64,000 bases of DNA from Aquanectria penicillioides (GCA_003415625.1 PYIU01000008.1:3100001-3164000), one strand, 5' to 3'; numbered from the stretch's first letter, positions 33,116 to 46,200 are shown. Translations and numbers: made by a program. Notes: generated from the letters alone by a model not told the origin.

Positions 33116-34558
33116 AGCCTCTGTCAGGTTCTTGGCTCCTTCTCATCCTACCTTGAATGAAGTGGCATAAGCCTCCATTGTCTATTAGCTCAAAAGTGCG
33201 TAGAGCTGAAAAGGAAGCTGCAGCATCTAAGCGATGACAACAGATTTGGACCCGACCCCCTTTTCCAATGGTCACTTCCATCACTTTCACCCTTCTTGGC
33301 CTTAGACCTATGGCCACTTCCCTTCAAGTTCGGGATGAAGCCTTGTTCGCTCTGAATTCCACCCATTGTGAATGTATATTTCCTAACACAAAGCAGACCA
33401 GCCTCGGCGAGGAGGAAAAAGTTGATTCCCTAAGTAGAACTCAATAATGAAATATTGGAGTAATGAATTAGCGATCTTGTACCGCTAGCGATTTTGCCCT
33501 GCGGTATTAGAATGATTACAGCGAAGGATGATGTCAGATGGTGTTGGGTTCATTCTGCGCTCAAAGAAGGATCCGTCATGAATATATGTCGTGAGCGAAC
33601 GACCACCATACTCACCAGGCCACGCAAGCGATTGGAACGTTCTACCCCTCATCTTTCCATGGCGGATTTTTTATTTCAATTTTCAAACTGTGAATTCATG
33701 GATGAAGGGCTAATTGGAGCCAGCACATTGACACGAGCTCTATGAGTGTGGATGCATGGCATCGTGGTGTTGGAATAGGCCAATTATCTCATCAGCCGCC
33801 ATATGCACTGCGTTGAACGTGACCTGGTCACGGACAGGTCGCGATATTTGTTTTGGTCACGGGTTCGCGGTCAATAATATCTTCGAAACTGCAATGACAC
33901 TAACTTCGAACGTGTCAGCGAATAACACACCGTGTAACTATCAACAAGAAAGAGTATTGTTTGCACATTGATCAATCCCAAGCCACAGACCATAGGACTC
34001 ATGTTCGTGATCAATTCTAATATCTTGCGTTAGGAGAAATGTAAGGCTACCAAACAGAAAGGGTACGCAGAAACCCTCATTCAGCACTTTGCCCCCTATA
34101 AGACGTGATATAGCTTGTGAAAGAGGTAAATCGCGGCTATACATTTTATCCAATGACGAATCAGCGGTAATTGTCCGTCAAAGTTTCATTCAGGATCCTT
34201 GCCTTACGTATGTTGCTAGATATGGTCTTACACGATCAGATTTGACCGCCCATACTGGGTTGTAGCCGATGAAGTTGCGCAATGTGGGAGGCCCACCAAG
34301 CCCCGCACTTTAGGCATATGGAGCTCACATCCATCTCATTCATAGCTCGGTGAGGATTATACTGAGATAAAGATGTTTCCGGAATCTCGGCAACAGGTTC
34401 CGTTGATGTTGTTATGATTGGATCGTCCATTTCTGGCGTCCCTCCTCTTGCAGGACTGTCTGACCATGCATCTTGGTGTGATGTGCTGTTGGGGTGATTT
34501 TCATTCGATGCCGACTCTATGTCTCAATTGGCTTATCATTTTGAGTGCCTTGGTATAT

Positions 34559-34584
34559 CTGCCCGGTCGGCCGCCGCTTGAGTC
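34559..34584 (+). repeat. 26-mer, copy B (partner at 32002)
   Basis: Second copy of the GC-rich 26-mer, same orientation, differing at two positions from the copy at 32002-32027. Confidence 0.5.
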
Positions 34585-36412
34585 CGTCAATGAAGAAGGG
34601 CGGGCTATAGGCTTAAGTCCCTAGGACTGTCTCCACTTCGACACATTTATGTGCAGGACATGTTGGTCCTAAAATCTAAGTCCTATCAATGAACAAATGT
34701 GGTTTAGCCTTGTTGCCATCAAGAAATAACTGCGGCGGCGTGCTTCCGGTGCGTATGGTATTGCATACAATAATGATGTGAGTCAACTCGATGTTCTGCA
34801 AGTAGATCAAATATATATACACTCAATGCCTCTTCATCTTATTTTATGGACTACCGGTGTAGCAACCAACAGGAGTTCATCTATTTCCAAACACCTTGAG
34901 CGATGTGCACGCAAGCTTGATGACGAAGGCATCTACCTTAGAAACCAGCCCCATCAAGTATTCTTGCTTCTCGCCATGACCCTTACAATAAGTTCCAGGG
35001 TCAGTTATGGCGTACACGTTTGGCGCCGATCTTTCTGGAGTCGGGCATTAGTGCCGGCAAGATGTACCACTTCGGCACTCGAGGAAGTGCGGACCACTTA
35101 AATTGCATTGAATCCAGGATGACGTTATCTACGTATGACATTCCCTGTCCATCCATCATATCAATTTTAACACTAAAAATGTATCGTCATATTTCTGTAT
35201 CCTGAGTTGCAATTGACCACGAAAATGTGGAGAGCTAAATGGTGGATGAATGATGAGACAATAATGAAAGGTGTACTAGACGTTCTGTGTCAACGGTTTC
35301 CCTTGATCCTGTGGCACGCTTCAAACATTATGAAAATTCGTCTCGTGGAGACTTCTGATTAGAACAACGCTTCTTTCTAATGTAGTTCGTACCATACGAT
35401 AAGTCATGCTCATGATAGACGCTAGCGCGAGCGGTAAGAGCAAGAGCAAGCCCAAATCTACCAGCAGGTTTTGTCCTCGACCCGCATCCAACTCATTTGA
35501 TCTCTCCGGGTCATACTCTGTCTCAATTTATCCAGGTCAAACCTTTCAATAGACGACTGACCCTGCAGGTGACGATGTGCTGGCGATGAAGAGTGGCTTG
35601 GTGGTATAGGGTAACTCATGTTTCAGTCGCATAAAGTGATCTGTACATTGATGTTAGAAATGGGTGAATCAGCATTATCATTATCTTCAACTTAGTAAAC
35701 ATTTATGCTCATTGTTTGAATAGAGTTTTACAACAATCTTATTCATTTGAAGCCATACATGAAAATATCTATCCTCGCGTTTGCGATATCTCAATGACCC
35801 CACGAAATATGCCTCGTGTCTACCTCAGATCTACCTCTAAATGTAACAGAAAATTAAAAAAAAGTTTATATTCGCATCTAGCATTAGGTAACCTATTTAG
35901 AAGAATCCTTGTTGCTCCCTCTTATTAGCACCTGATTGACAGTTTTTTGTACTATTCTCACCTTTCCCAACTACCCACCCTTTTCTTCAGTTGACAGAGA
36001 GGCATAAAAGTTGCTAGAAAATTACCGCTAGGTAAAAAAGAAGGCCGATGGTTTCTTACTGCTATATTCCCAAGCATGGTAGCAACCTGAAAAAAGGTCG
36101 CGAAATGCTCATCTGATACTGGATTCCAGTCAGTCGGAGCCGAAAAATACATGATTCAATCTGCCTACTGGTTTAGAGAAAAACGACAATCATTGCATCT
36201 ATGTATTTTCTCTTCTCTAGACTATGTAATATCAAGGGCCTTCCATATAATATTTGGTACTTCCTTTGCTCATCTACAAGGTTGTGTGGGATCCGACCTC
36301 GTGTAGTTAGTCGGGTTGCACCTGAAACGGAAGAACTACTACTGTTTCCTGTTGCAAACTATAGTGGTATTGAGTAAATAGAGATAAAGTTTTCATTGTG
36401 ACCATCTATCCA

Positions 36413-37922
36413 TCAGTCAAACCGGTTGATAAACCTCATGATCTTTCTTCCAGTAGCACTCTTATCGAAGCCGTTCGTATCTTTCAATTGAACAAGACGA
36501 AACCTCCGCGCATTTCCAGGATAAATCGAGAAAAGCCCATGAATGCGTTCAATAACTTCTTCCACAGACACGAAACCCTCACTCCGTGTCGCACAAAGGA
36601 TCCGAACTTCGACTAGTTTCTCCATAGTAGGTTCTAGCTTTTCCAGCACAATTTGCCATTGAAGAATGCCATATTGAGCATCATTCATTACCCCGGAAAG
36701 TCTGCCAAAATCAATGTACTCGCCGTCCCAGCTAAAACTGAACCTGCGATCACGGCCCCGAAGTCGGAGAACTCGCAAATGGGGCCAATATGATTCAGGG
36801 ACCATCGCCCGTGTCTTTTCAGGTAGAGAATGGATCGACCCAATGTCGCCAGTCACATAGCGCACAAGAGGATTGCGCAAGCGAGAAAGGGAAGTCTGAG
36901 CAATGATACCCTCCTCTCCTTCGGGCAGAGCCTGAGGTTTAGAATCATCCTCCGAAAGCGAGAGTGGGAAAATCTCAAACAGATTGACACGAGAGTCAAA
37001 AATGAAATCCTCACAGTTTTCAAATTCGTTCTTCTCGATAAGATCGGGGTTACTGGCGGCGTAGGGACCAGCTTCGGCGCTACCGATAATAGAGCAGATT
37101 TTGACAGGTCCCAGTATCGCGCGAATGTGCGACCGTTGCGACTCCGTCATTGTTTCCGAGGTGTAAACAATCTTATCAATATTGATACCCTTTCGTTTTT
37201 TTGCTGGCAGCGTCGAAAGTTCGTGCACCACATGGACGATCTGGCTTGGGTCACCACTGAGTACATTGGCACTATATTCAAGCAAGATTTTGAGGGTCTC
37301 GGAAGCTGAGACGTGGTTTCCTGCGGCAAGCACCGTAGCCCCAGCATTTTCCATGATTTCTGATGTCAGGTCCAATGCTCTAATTGTGGTGTTAGTCGCG
37401 CACTATATTGCGTAACGTTCCTCTTGGATGGTAGTCACCTGTAGAGTGCACCTGTGCTATGAATAGATACGACCCAGTCATGGGGTTCAATGACTCCTGT
37501 AGCTTGGAGAAGCTGTCCAAAGAGGGCTCTCTGGGCACGGTTCTCATGCACGTCGGTTGCAAAGAATAGAGGCTTTGAATCTTGCCCGCCTCCAGTTAAG
37601 CTGACATAAACGCCTCGACGGTAAGTGTTCTGGGGGCTGGTGTCATTGATGAGTCTCTCAATGGCAATATAACTAGAAAACAAATCAGATTTGAGTACCG
37701 AAAAGCCTGGCCAGGTTGGTGCCCTATGGTCCCCTACAGGTCTTTTTTTCTGATTAAGGGATGAGCGTTTAGACTTTCCGTCGCTAGACCCTCTGGTGCC
37801 TTCTCGCAGGATGTGCGAACAGTGTCTGCGTCAGGCGGGTATTCGAGATTGCTGGCGTAAAACGGGTGGATTTTGGCCACTGCCAACACATCTGCCAACG
37901 AGTACCTCGAACCAAACGCCAT
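36413..37922 (-). CDS. PaaK/phenylacetate-CoA-ligase-like adenylate-forming enzyme
   Basis: Three exons (37738-37922, 37439-37672, 36413-37379), 1386 nt, 461 residues, about the length of PaaK-type ligases. Visible features include an N-terminal RYSLADVLAVAKIHPFYASN, the glycine-rich ATP loop VSLTGGGQDSKPLFFATD, ENAGATVLAAGNHVSASET, the SIIGSAEAGPYAASNP block (adenine/acid pocket), VRYVTGDIGSIHSLPEK with the ribose-binding Asp, and RVLRLRGRDRRFSFSWDGEY. The C-terminal lysine motif is likely near GFDKSATGRKI. It should adenylate a carboxylic acid; whether CoA, an amine or reduction follows is unknown. It lies about 1.4 kb from the TauD-type gene on the same strand and is grouped here with a putative biosynthetic cluster. 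Confidence 0.8.
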
Positions 37923-39342
37923 TGTTATTTATATAGGCCAAATGCGGCAAGATTGGACTGGACTCGCTGGTGGCGATGTATTGGGAATGAGAGTAAAAGA
38001 TTGGATGATATTGGCTCTAGAATTCTACTGACTGCACAGGTGAACCAGCTGTCTTTATACATGCCTCACTTCGAGGGTTTGTGTTGCTCCTCGACTGTAG
38101 AAGCGCTGATGTCTGACTTGCTTCAGACTGAGGTTCGACTCTCACACGGAACAGGTGCCCTGGCTGGCTCAAATTCACTCGATAACGTAAATGTTATTAC
38201 TCATGCGCCTTGCCTTTACATGGCGCTGCTGAAACCACCCACATACATAAGCCTGATCTAGATCAACTAGAGAAGAAGGAAAGTCCATAGCAACGAGTGG
38301 CAAACAAACTCACCCCCCAGAAGTTCCCATGAGGCTTCGGACCGCTTCAACCGGGAGGCAGCACGCACGGCACGGCTGCAGCCTGAGACATGCTTTTGAC
38401 CTACATGCGGCATATGCGGCCGGTCAGTGAGTGTTATGGTATGCTGAGAGGGTTTGTGAGTGCCCTAATTCCGCCAAAGATGCGCGGTGATAGATGCAAC
38501 CGCCGCCGTATTATGAGACATGCACCCGCCTCCAGGTGCGGTATATTCAATTTGTGAAGACTCCTGCAGCCTCACGAAGGGCTCTGAGGCTTTGGCCTTC
38601 GCTAAACCGTGTGTGGCTTGAGACGCGGCTGCAGGCCGTGCTGTGAGATTTGGCACCAGATCAGCTCAGCTTGCAGCAGCACCAGAGCCACTTTTCTCAG
38701 ATGCGGCCCGTAACTTTCGGAGCGGCCCGCGTGCTTGGTTCGTGTCAATTCTTTCCCTGTATGTCGGCATTGATAGGCAGGACAAGCCGCTGGTGGGCAT
38801 TCTCCCGAGCATCGATGAGCACGCAGAGCTGCAATATAGTTGAGCTGAAAATGAAGAAAAACAAGGAGCGGCCAATTAGAGGTGTGAAACAGAGATTCTG
38901 CGGAAACTCTATTTTTAGCAGGTGACCGGAGGAGATTGCTGTTCCTTTTCCACAACCTTGGTGGTCGTGATGCAAGAATAGGCGATATAACTCTGTATGG
39001 CTGGCGGACCCGTTATGATTACACGGCCAGGCTCCCACATGCGGCATAGGTTTGTTTGATTGATAAAGCAAATATGCTTTTTGCAACATGGAACATCACT
39101 GGCTTGGAACACACCAATCACAGAATTAGACGACCTAATTGAGTCGATGCTTTGTCTTGAAAGGGTCGTAGCTTGAGTTGCAACATACATACACGAAGAG
39201 CAGAATTGCGCCTCTCATCATTTGTCTTAGCCATCAAACTATGCCAAGCCTATTATTCCGTGTCTCGCAGTGAGCAATTTTTGTCAATTTCTCATCCGAG
39301 TAATAATTCACCAATAAATGCACGTGTACAGGAAACATCATC
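37923..39342. other. Intergenic region upstream of the adenylate-forming gene
   Basis: About 1.4 kb with no gene I can support. It holds the promoter of the adenylate-forming gene and the 3' end region of the dioxygenase gene. A tRNA-B-box-like word near 38131 was examined and rejected. Confidence 0.45.
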
Positions 39343-40299
39343 CTAATTGGGAATGCTGCCAAACGGAATCGCGTCCCATCTCACGCGGCGCAGGTGGCGT
39401 TCGGGATCTTTGATGTCATTTCTCGCGTGCAGCCACCTGCGATTATCGACAAGAACAATGCTCCGCTCCGGCAAATCGTTTGAAGTGAGATGCAATGTCG
39501 ACTGAGACCGGACCACTTCGTTATGCATGGCCTGCTTGAGCTCCGTGAGCGCGCTATCCGCCCTCTCCGTCATAGGAGTCATGATGTCCGCCCTGTACCG
39601 CATCAGAGTTGCCTGGTTCTTCTCATTGGCAAGCATGACGCTGCCTAGGATATGGCGCTGCGTGGGGTCTTTGATGAACTCCGGTGGAATTGTGATACGG
39701 TATTCAGGGCTAGTGAGCGCAGAGCGAGTTGCTGCCGAGAGAAGCTTGCTCAGCCTCTCGACATTCATGAGTGACAATGTGCCGCCGCCGGATCGATCGT
39801 GCTGGAGCACGTGAAGCGCAAAATATCTCGGCAGTGGGTCCTCATAGCTGCAGTCTGTATGCCAGGGGAACTCGTTCATCGTCTCCGAGCGTGCCTGATG
39901 ATCGCCGGCTTGGAAGTTGGTGGTGCTTGGACGGACATCCCAGAACCAGCCACGTTTTGCGCTGTGTGTGATGGGCAGCTGGTGACCGTGGTGCTTATTG
40001 AGGCTCAGGATCAATGTCTCCAGATAGGAGCTGTCTTTGTCGGCAAATCCGAGGCTGATTTTGAGAATACCTCCTTGCTGGAGATGCTCGTCCACCTGGC
40101 GGACATGCTTTGGCTGCGTGGCATAGCCCAGATGAGGAGCTTGCAGATGAGGCACGACTTGCGAGGCCTCAGTAGCCAAACCGCGAGTTCCGTGATGAAT
40201 CTGTCCCGAAAACTGGAAGTAGCTCGGGATAATGCCTTTTCTCGTAGCAGATCTAGCTGCATAGCAGATCTTGAAGGAGCGGGGCATTGCTCGATGCAT
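39343..40299 (-). CDS. TauD/TfdA-family Fe(II)/2-oxoglutarate-dependent dioxygenase
   Basis: Intronless, 318 residues from the ATG at 40299. The first His-x-Asp of the iron triad is in NEFPWHTDCSYEDPLPRYFA. The distal His and the 2-oxoglutarate-binding Arg lie in VLVDNRRWLHARND and the following PERHLRRVRW. The GGGTLSLMNVERL segment fits the family core. It should use Fe(II), O2 and 2-oxoglutarate to hydroxylate, epoxidise or desaturate an amino-acid-like or carboxylate substrate. The N-terminus (MHRAMPRSFKICYAARSATR..RGLATEAS) is basic, hydroxylated and acid-poor, resembling a mitochondrial presequence, so mitochondrial import is possible. It is divergent from the ATP-grasp gene across about 550 bp, implying co-regulation. 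Confidence 0.9.
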   Translation of the reverse strand: MHRAMPRSFKICYAARSATRKGIIPSYFQFSGQIHHGTRGLATEASQVVPHLQAPHLGYATQPKHVRQVDEHLQQGGILKISLGFADKDSSYLETLILSLNKHHGHQLPITHSAKRGWFWDVRPSTTNFQAGDHQARSETMNEFPWHTDCSYEDPLPRYFALHVLQHDRSGGGTLSLMNVERLSKLLSAATRSALTSPEYRITIPPEFIKDPTQRHILGSVMLANEKNQATLMRYRADIMTPMTERADSALTELKQAMHNEVVRSQSTLHLTSNDLPERSIVLVDNRRWLHARNDIKDPERHLRRVRWDAIPFGSIPN

Positions 40300-40851
40300 G
40301 GTTGAAGATGGGGGCAGGAGAAGTTTCTGAAAGGTACGATGGGCAAACAATGAGCTCTGCTGTTCTAGGCAATAAAAGCAATCGAGAGTTCAGATTCTGT
40401 AAGTCGGACACCATGCTGGAGATCTTCCTACTTAAGCTTCGGGGAAAAAGCTCGAATCTCGTACACTCCACAAGCTCCTTGCGACTCTGAGATGCTCGAT
40501 GAACCTGGCACCGCATTTGGCAAGACTTTGCATCCTGGCAGGTGGCAACAGGAAATCCCTGCTCAGTTCAACACCCATGTCATGGGAAAATCCACGCCGT
40601 CATGTCTGTCTCACCCGCACTGGTCTCGCTGCATTCTCCGCCAGCCACGCATCTTGAAAGGTGGTGCTTTGCGTTACACGTTTGCCCGTGGGGTCTTGCG
40701 TCTCTGTGGGTCGCCTCGCCGCTCACAAAGCCCCGTGCAAGTCTAGACCGAAAAGAATCTTGCTTGCGTGCGCGAGATTTAGCCCGTCTAGCGCCCCCCG
40801 AGGCCGCCCAGTTGTCTATTAAGTATCCAGAGGCCACGGTTGATCTTGTCC
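40300..40851. promoter_or_regulatory. Bidirectional promoter region, dioxygenase / ATP-grasp genes
   Basis: A 552-bp gap between two divergent starts. No operator can be identified with confidence, but a shared promoter is likely given the arrangement. Open frames in this gap have no family features. Confidence 0.5.
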
Positions 40852-42537
40852 ATGTTCCGTCCTCCATCTCGCTATACACACAGTCCAGAGGCTTTCTTCA
40901 TGATGAATACCGGCCGTCTACAGCAAATCCATCTTGGAATCGAGCCTCGGGGCTATAAACCTGTGGTCCATCAAGAGACCAACGGTACCCTTTATGAGCA
41001 GGAACATGCCAAACTTCAGGCTACCCTCTTAAGTCTCTGTCCTGCTCATCTTTGGTACCATGGCTCCTATGATGCCGGGTGTCCGCGCCCAATTCTCATC
41101 GGAAAGCATCATCAGAAGCGGATGGAAGACCTGCATGAGGCCCTGGCCACTGCAATTTCCGATATTGTTCCCAGATGGTTGAGTGATCGCGAGGCACGCT
41201 TCCCACAACGAATGCCTCTGGAGAAGGACGAAGAAGAACTGCTGCAGGTCAGTACATGCATTGGCTCCATGCCATCAATATGGGTTTTAGTCTGACATTT
41301 CGTAATAGTGGTTGGATACTCAAGTTGAATGTGGCAATCTTCGCAAGTTCCCAGAATGCCTGGGTTCGTGGAGACCCGACTTTTTGGTCGAAGACCACTT
41401 GACTAGTGATGGTGAGACTATGGTGGAAAACTATCGAATCACTGAGATTAATGCCCGCTTCTCCTTCAATGGTTTCATGCATGAGGTATATGGGCAGAAA
41501 GCTGTCGACGATGATCTCTACACCACAGGTGCGCATGCCGGTGGATTGATCAGTGCAACAGATCCAGAGGAGGTACTACGCATCGTATTTATCCCAAATC
41601 TCAATGACATGCATGCTAACCAATGGTAGATTCTCAAGGGACTCTTTAATCTTTTTGACTCAAAACGTCCACTCCACCTCCTTAAAGGACAAGAGAATGG
41701 GATCGACATTCACATGTTCATCGACGCAGTTTGGCGCCGTTTTGGCATCAAGCCTCGACTTATCACCCCTGCTGATCTCAGATTACTACCTGACTCCAAT
41801 ACCCAGACCGGATATCGTCTCTGCTGTGTCTCCAGGAGTGATTCTGACATGGTGACTCCCCCAGCATCTCCTCTTCTTGTCACGGGGGATGGAGAGGAGG
41901 TAGAGGAGATCCACCAGGTCGGGCTGGAGCTGCACCAGCGTGAGCTGGCGGCTATGGATGTAGAAATGCTCCGCCAGCTGAGCTTGCGCTGCTTCAACGA
42001 CATGAGAACTGTACTTTTGGTTCATGACAAGCGTATGCTTGGTATCGTGAAGCAGGAGCTTCAGTCAATGGTTGAGCGCCAAGTGCTTACCCCAGATCAG
42101 GCTCTGATCCTGGATAGAGGCATCGCAGACACATTTCTTCCTGGTTCACAAATGCTGAAGGACATTCTCAACGCTTCAAAAGAAACCCCGGAAGTCAGGA
42201 ATAAGTACATTCTTAAGCCTATCCGCAGTGGAAAGGGTGACGGAATTGTCTTTGGTAATGACTTTACTCCGAGGAATGGGTATCTGCCCTGGAACAGCTC
42301 CAGTCAGCTGCGTTAGTCCCAGGTGTAACTTGCGTCGTGCAAGGGTTGATTAAACCCTTACAATATGACATGGTCTTGAGGTCATGTGGGGAAAGGGTGA
42401 AATATCCCCTCATTGGAACCTACCACGTCTCCAATGGAAAACTTCTGGGCCTTGGAGTATGGCGTGCTAATAGTGGTCGGATTGTTGCTGTCAGTGGTGG
42501 TGGGTCTTGGATCTGTTCAGTCATGCGACAAGAATGA
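40852..42537 (+). pseudogene. ATP-grasp-like ligase (circularly permuted type), one frameshift
   Basis: Three exons: 40852-41247, 41309-41572 and 41630-42537, with clean GT/AG introns. The third exon breaks frame at 42270/42271, where one base appears missing: upstream ends ILKPIRSGKGDGIVFGNDFTP, downstream resumes EEWVSALEQLQSAALVPG. No intron can bridge the site. Motifs fit a circularly permuted ATP-grasp enzyme: ITEINARFSFNGFMHEVYG (metal-binding Glu/Asn), KPIRSGKGDGIVFG (ATP-binding Lys and Gly loop) and a C-terminal TCVVQGLIKPLQYDM. Such enzymes form amide or peptide bonds through acyl phosphates. About 520 residues when in frame. Start is the first in-frame ATG (MFRPPSRYTH); a later MMNTGRLQ is possible. 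Its neighbours suggest ligation of a tailored acid to an amine. Confidence 0.65.
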
Positions 42538-43277
42538 TACAAGTGGCTTGTGGAACGGGACAACTTAAATGGCCCAATCGTTTACTCTACCAATCCTCTA
42601 TGTAAGAAACCAAAATAGGACTTTCCTTGATCAGGAAAAACCCAGGAGACGGTCAGAGCAGCTCCTTTACGAGGCAGAATCCATAGTGCGGGAAAGTCTC
42701 CAGCATTTCCCAATTATACAAGCAGTGCATCTCCGAATAAATGCCATGAAGGTCTTGTGTATTCCCGATTGACATATCAATTGAGATGGCGCATTTTGCT
42801 TTTCATTCCATCCACGGAATTGTCTTTTGCTGACATGTTAACCATGGGAGACTGGGCTGCACAACCCTTCAGTCCATGGCCTTGACACATGACTATTCCG
42901 TCTCAGCCAAACATGCCCTGCCTCGTAGAGCCTAAGACTTCCCGAGACATCAAATCAGGCTCCAGTAATGCTACCCGAGGCTCAAATAATTAGGAAAATA
43001 TGAGCAACCATCTTCGTTTTTGGTGATCTCCAGCTATGTGTAGAGACCATTGATTTTCCAAGACCAAATGTCGATCGAGAGTCTTATCTATGTTCTCGTT
43101 GAAACACAGCTCTTTCTCTTATCAAAAATCAGATTTCGTGTTACTTTAATAGCAAATTATACTATCCAAGCCAAATTTCGACGGTAAGTATTGTCCGATT
43201 GTGAGATCATACGTGACAGGCTATAAAAAGCAATCAAGTTGCCACAAACTTTTCTCAGCAACATACTCTTACACGGA
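42538..43277. other. Convergent intergenic region
   Basis: About 740 bases between the 3' ends of the ATP-grasp and ABC-transporter genes. An open stretch at 42569-42772 shows no family match. Nothing else seen. Confidence 0.4.
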
Positions 43278-46200
43278 CTACTCTATCCTCTGATCCCCAT
43301 ATATGGTGTTTTTCAATTTTTCCTTTTCATGTGCACCATTATTCTCACACATGTCACGGAAGACACCTTTTTTCTCCCATAGCTCCCGCGGCGTACCGAA
43401 TTCTGCCATTTGGCCATCATCAAGGACCAAAATACGGTCAAAGTCACAAATAGTGCTAAGCCGGTGAGCAATGACAATCAAAGTGCTGTTCGTAAACTGC
43501 TCTCGAATGGTCCGCTGAATGAGGGTATCCGTGGCTACATCTACCGCCGAAGTGGCTTCATCAAGGATAATAATTTTAGGGCGGGAGATGATGGCTCGCG
43601 CGATACACAGCAGTTGTCGCTGGCCCTGCGAGAGATTTCCACCAGATTCTGATACAGGACTGGACAGGTCCTGGAAGATGTTGACATTATTAGAAGGTTG
43701 CGTGGGGGAAGTTGACCGATTTGTCGTTGTAAAGTGCCGGGGGCCAAGTAGATGAACTCGCACGAGAGACTGCAGAATTTTCTCATCTGTTTTCTGAGCA
43801 TTTGGGTCAAGGTTGGACCGAATGGTTCCCGAAAATAGAACGGGGTCCTATATAAGTGTTAGATACAAAATATTCCAAGACTTGTTCACGAGTTCTTACC
43901 TGAGGGATAATTGTCAGACGGGACCTCAAATGATGAAGGTTGAGCTTGGATATGTCCATGCCGTCAACCACGATGCTTCCCGAACGTGCTTCCAAAAATC
44001 GAAATAGTGCCAGAGTGAGGGATGACTTCCCGGCTCCAGTGCGTCCTACCACACCAATGCGCTCGTTATTGTTGACTGCGAATGACAGTCCCTTCAACAC
44101 CGGAGGAAGATCTGGTGCGTATCCAACTTCCAGATTGTTGACTTTGATAGCCCCAGAGGTTGGCCACAATCGTGGAGGGGTCTCACCACCAGAAGCTTCA
44201 GTCTCCAGTTTGGTGTACTCGACCACACGCTCGACAGAATTCATGTCGAGTTCCATGTCTCCATAGCTTCGAATCGTCCACCGAATGCTCTCAGAAAAAT
44301 CCAAAGTAAAAGACAAAGCAAAGCCAGCCAACGCAGCATCAATAGCGGGATTGATGACGATGACAATCCCGACGGCAACACAAAACATCGCGGCAATGAG
44401 CGCCATGCGGAAGCTCATCCATCTATTTGCAAGGGCTATATAGAAAGTCGTCATGTCCCAGATATCTAGACTCTCATGCATTTGAGTGATATATGCTTGG
44501 GTTCGTTGAAATGAACGAATAGTCGCGATACCAGCCAATGTGGCGTTGAAAAGCTCAAAGACTGGGGACTTTGCATTACTCTCGAGCCTCTTCAGGGGTC
44601 TCCCAGCAGACAGATATCTCCCGCCAATCATCATGCCGATGCATAAAAGGACGAAAGACAAAGGAATAAGGTAACCAGATGCTAGGAAAGAAGCGGCGCA
44701 AATTCCCATCAACCTCAATAAGTTGGAGAGGAACATGCTCCAACTTGTAGTCATCCGGTCATCAATGACGTTGCAGTCTGCTGTAAAGCGATTGAGAATC
44801 CTTCCAGTGGGAACGGTATCCAACCATCGCAGAGGAGCCCTCATGACCGCGAATAGTAGTTTCTGAAATAGAGACCTGCTCGCTCGAATAGCAAGATAAT
44901 AGCCCCAGAAGAACCTTAAGACCCCTAAAGCAGCAGACAGGATGGATATGAAGATGTAAATCTTGAGATAATAAGAAACATTGTGTTCTGCATCATGCTT
45001 GGCGGAGAATAGGTATGGCAGTTGATGCTGAGCTGAAAAAGCATAGTTATAGACTGGACCGTCGCTCAATTTATGATTGGCATCTACATTGTTGGTCTCA
45101 GCAGTCCAGATTCGTAGCCACCACGCGCGACCTATATGCCTATCAGATAGTGTTGTTTTGAAAGAGTCCATCAAACTTACCCATTATACCAGCCTCAAAC
45201 AATAGGAAGAGGAGAGCGCACATGCCCCAAGCACGCAAGCCGCCGCTACTCTTCAGATATGTCAGGTAAACATTTCGATTCACTGTACCCTTTTCACGGG
45301 TTTCATCCTGAATGAACTTCTTTGATGCTTTCTCGGGCAATGCTTCATTCTGGCCATTGTCCCCACTCATTTCGGTATTGTGCACGTCATGTCCCCGGTG
45401 ACCTGCGACATGGTCACTGTTATGAGCTTCCTTGCTCATTTGGGTATCAGATTGACTTGGTTGGATGGATTCTTTCTGAGGGCGACCAGCATACAGGACT
45501 GTGCCTTGTCCAAGCTCAACAATGAAGCTAGCTTTGGGCTGGACCAGTCCAAGATGGTGTGTGACGAGAATGCGGGTCCGATTCTTGCAAATATCTCCAG
45601 TCAAGCAGTGCTCAAAGATCCAGCGCCCAACGGAAGCATCAACGGCACTAAAGATGTCTTCCATGAGCAGAATCTCAGCCTGAGAATAGACAGCCCGAGC
45701 AAGCGTGATTCGCCACTTTTGACCACCACTCAGGTTGATACCATTAGCCCCAAGCTCAGTTTTATCGCCATCTGTAAGCATCTCCAGATCTTTCTCCAAC
45801 GCGCACACTCGAATCACCTTTTCATATCGTGCCTTGATAAAGGGAAGCCCGAAGAGAATATTTTCACGCAAAGATCCATTTTCAAGCCAAGGAGTTTGAC
45901 TGATATAGGCCACAGAGCCAGGGATGATCCAGTTATTGGGATAAGATGTGCTACGGAGAGTGAGAGGGATTATGTCGGGCACACGGATGGATCCTTTCAG
46001 AATATCCACCTCGCCCAGAATTGAAGAGAGCAAAAGGCTCTTGCCTGTTCCTGTCTTGCCGGCGATGACTGAAAGCGCGCCGTTGGGGAATGAGAAGTGA
46101 AGCTGATTCAGGATAAACCGATCTTTGTCTGCTGTTTCTTCATCGACTGGCCATGAGACGGAAGCAGCGTCAAAACTGATGACCTCGCTATCGGTCACAA

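Larger units (their letters stand above)
31564..36412. other. Long gene-poor region with fragments and repeats
   Basis: About 4.8 kb without an intact gene. It contains the poly-G run, a partial conserved-looking minus-strand frame (32729-33115), a two-copy 26-mer, and a Gly/Cys/Tyr-rich plus-strand stretch around 32288-32547 that changes frame. The stretch 34.6-36.4 kb is AT-rich and shows nothing recognisable. No transposase, reverse transcriptase or terminal repeats were seen. Confidence 0.45.

Noticed and set aside
34236..34430. 64-codon minus-strand ORF with one CxxC pair
   Set aside because: Too short, a single Cys pair only, no conserved context.
34778..35101. 107-codon plus-strand frame in the gene desert
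   Set aside because: Opens with a non-ATG codon and shows no domain or homology-like pattern.
38125..38160. tRNA B-box-like word (GGTTCGACTCTC)
   Set aside because: The flanks do not form a T-stem or a cloverleaf, and no matching A-box or acceptor stem is present.
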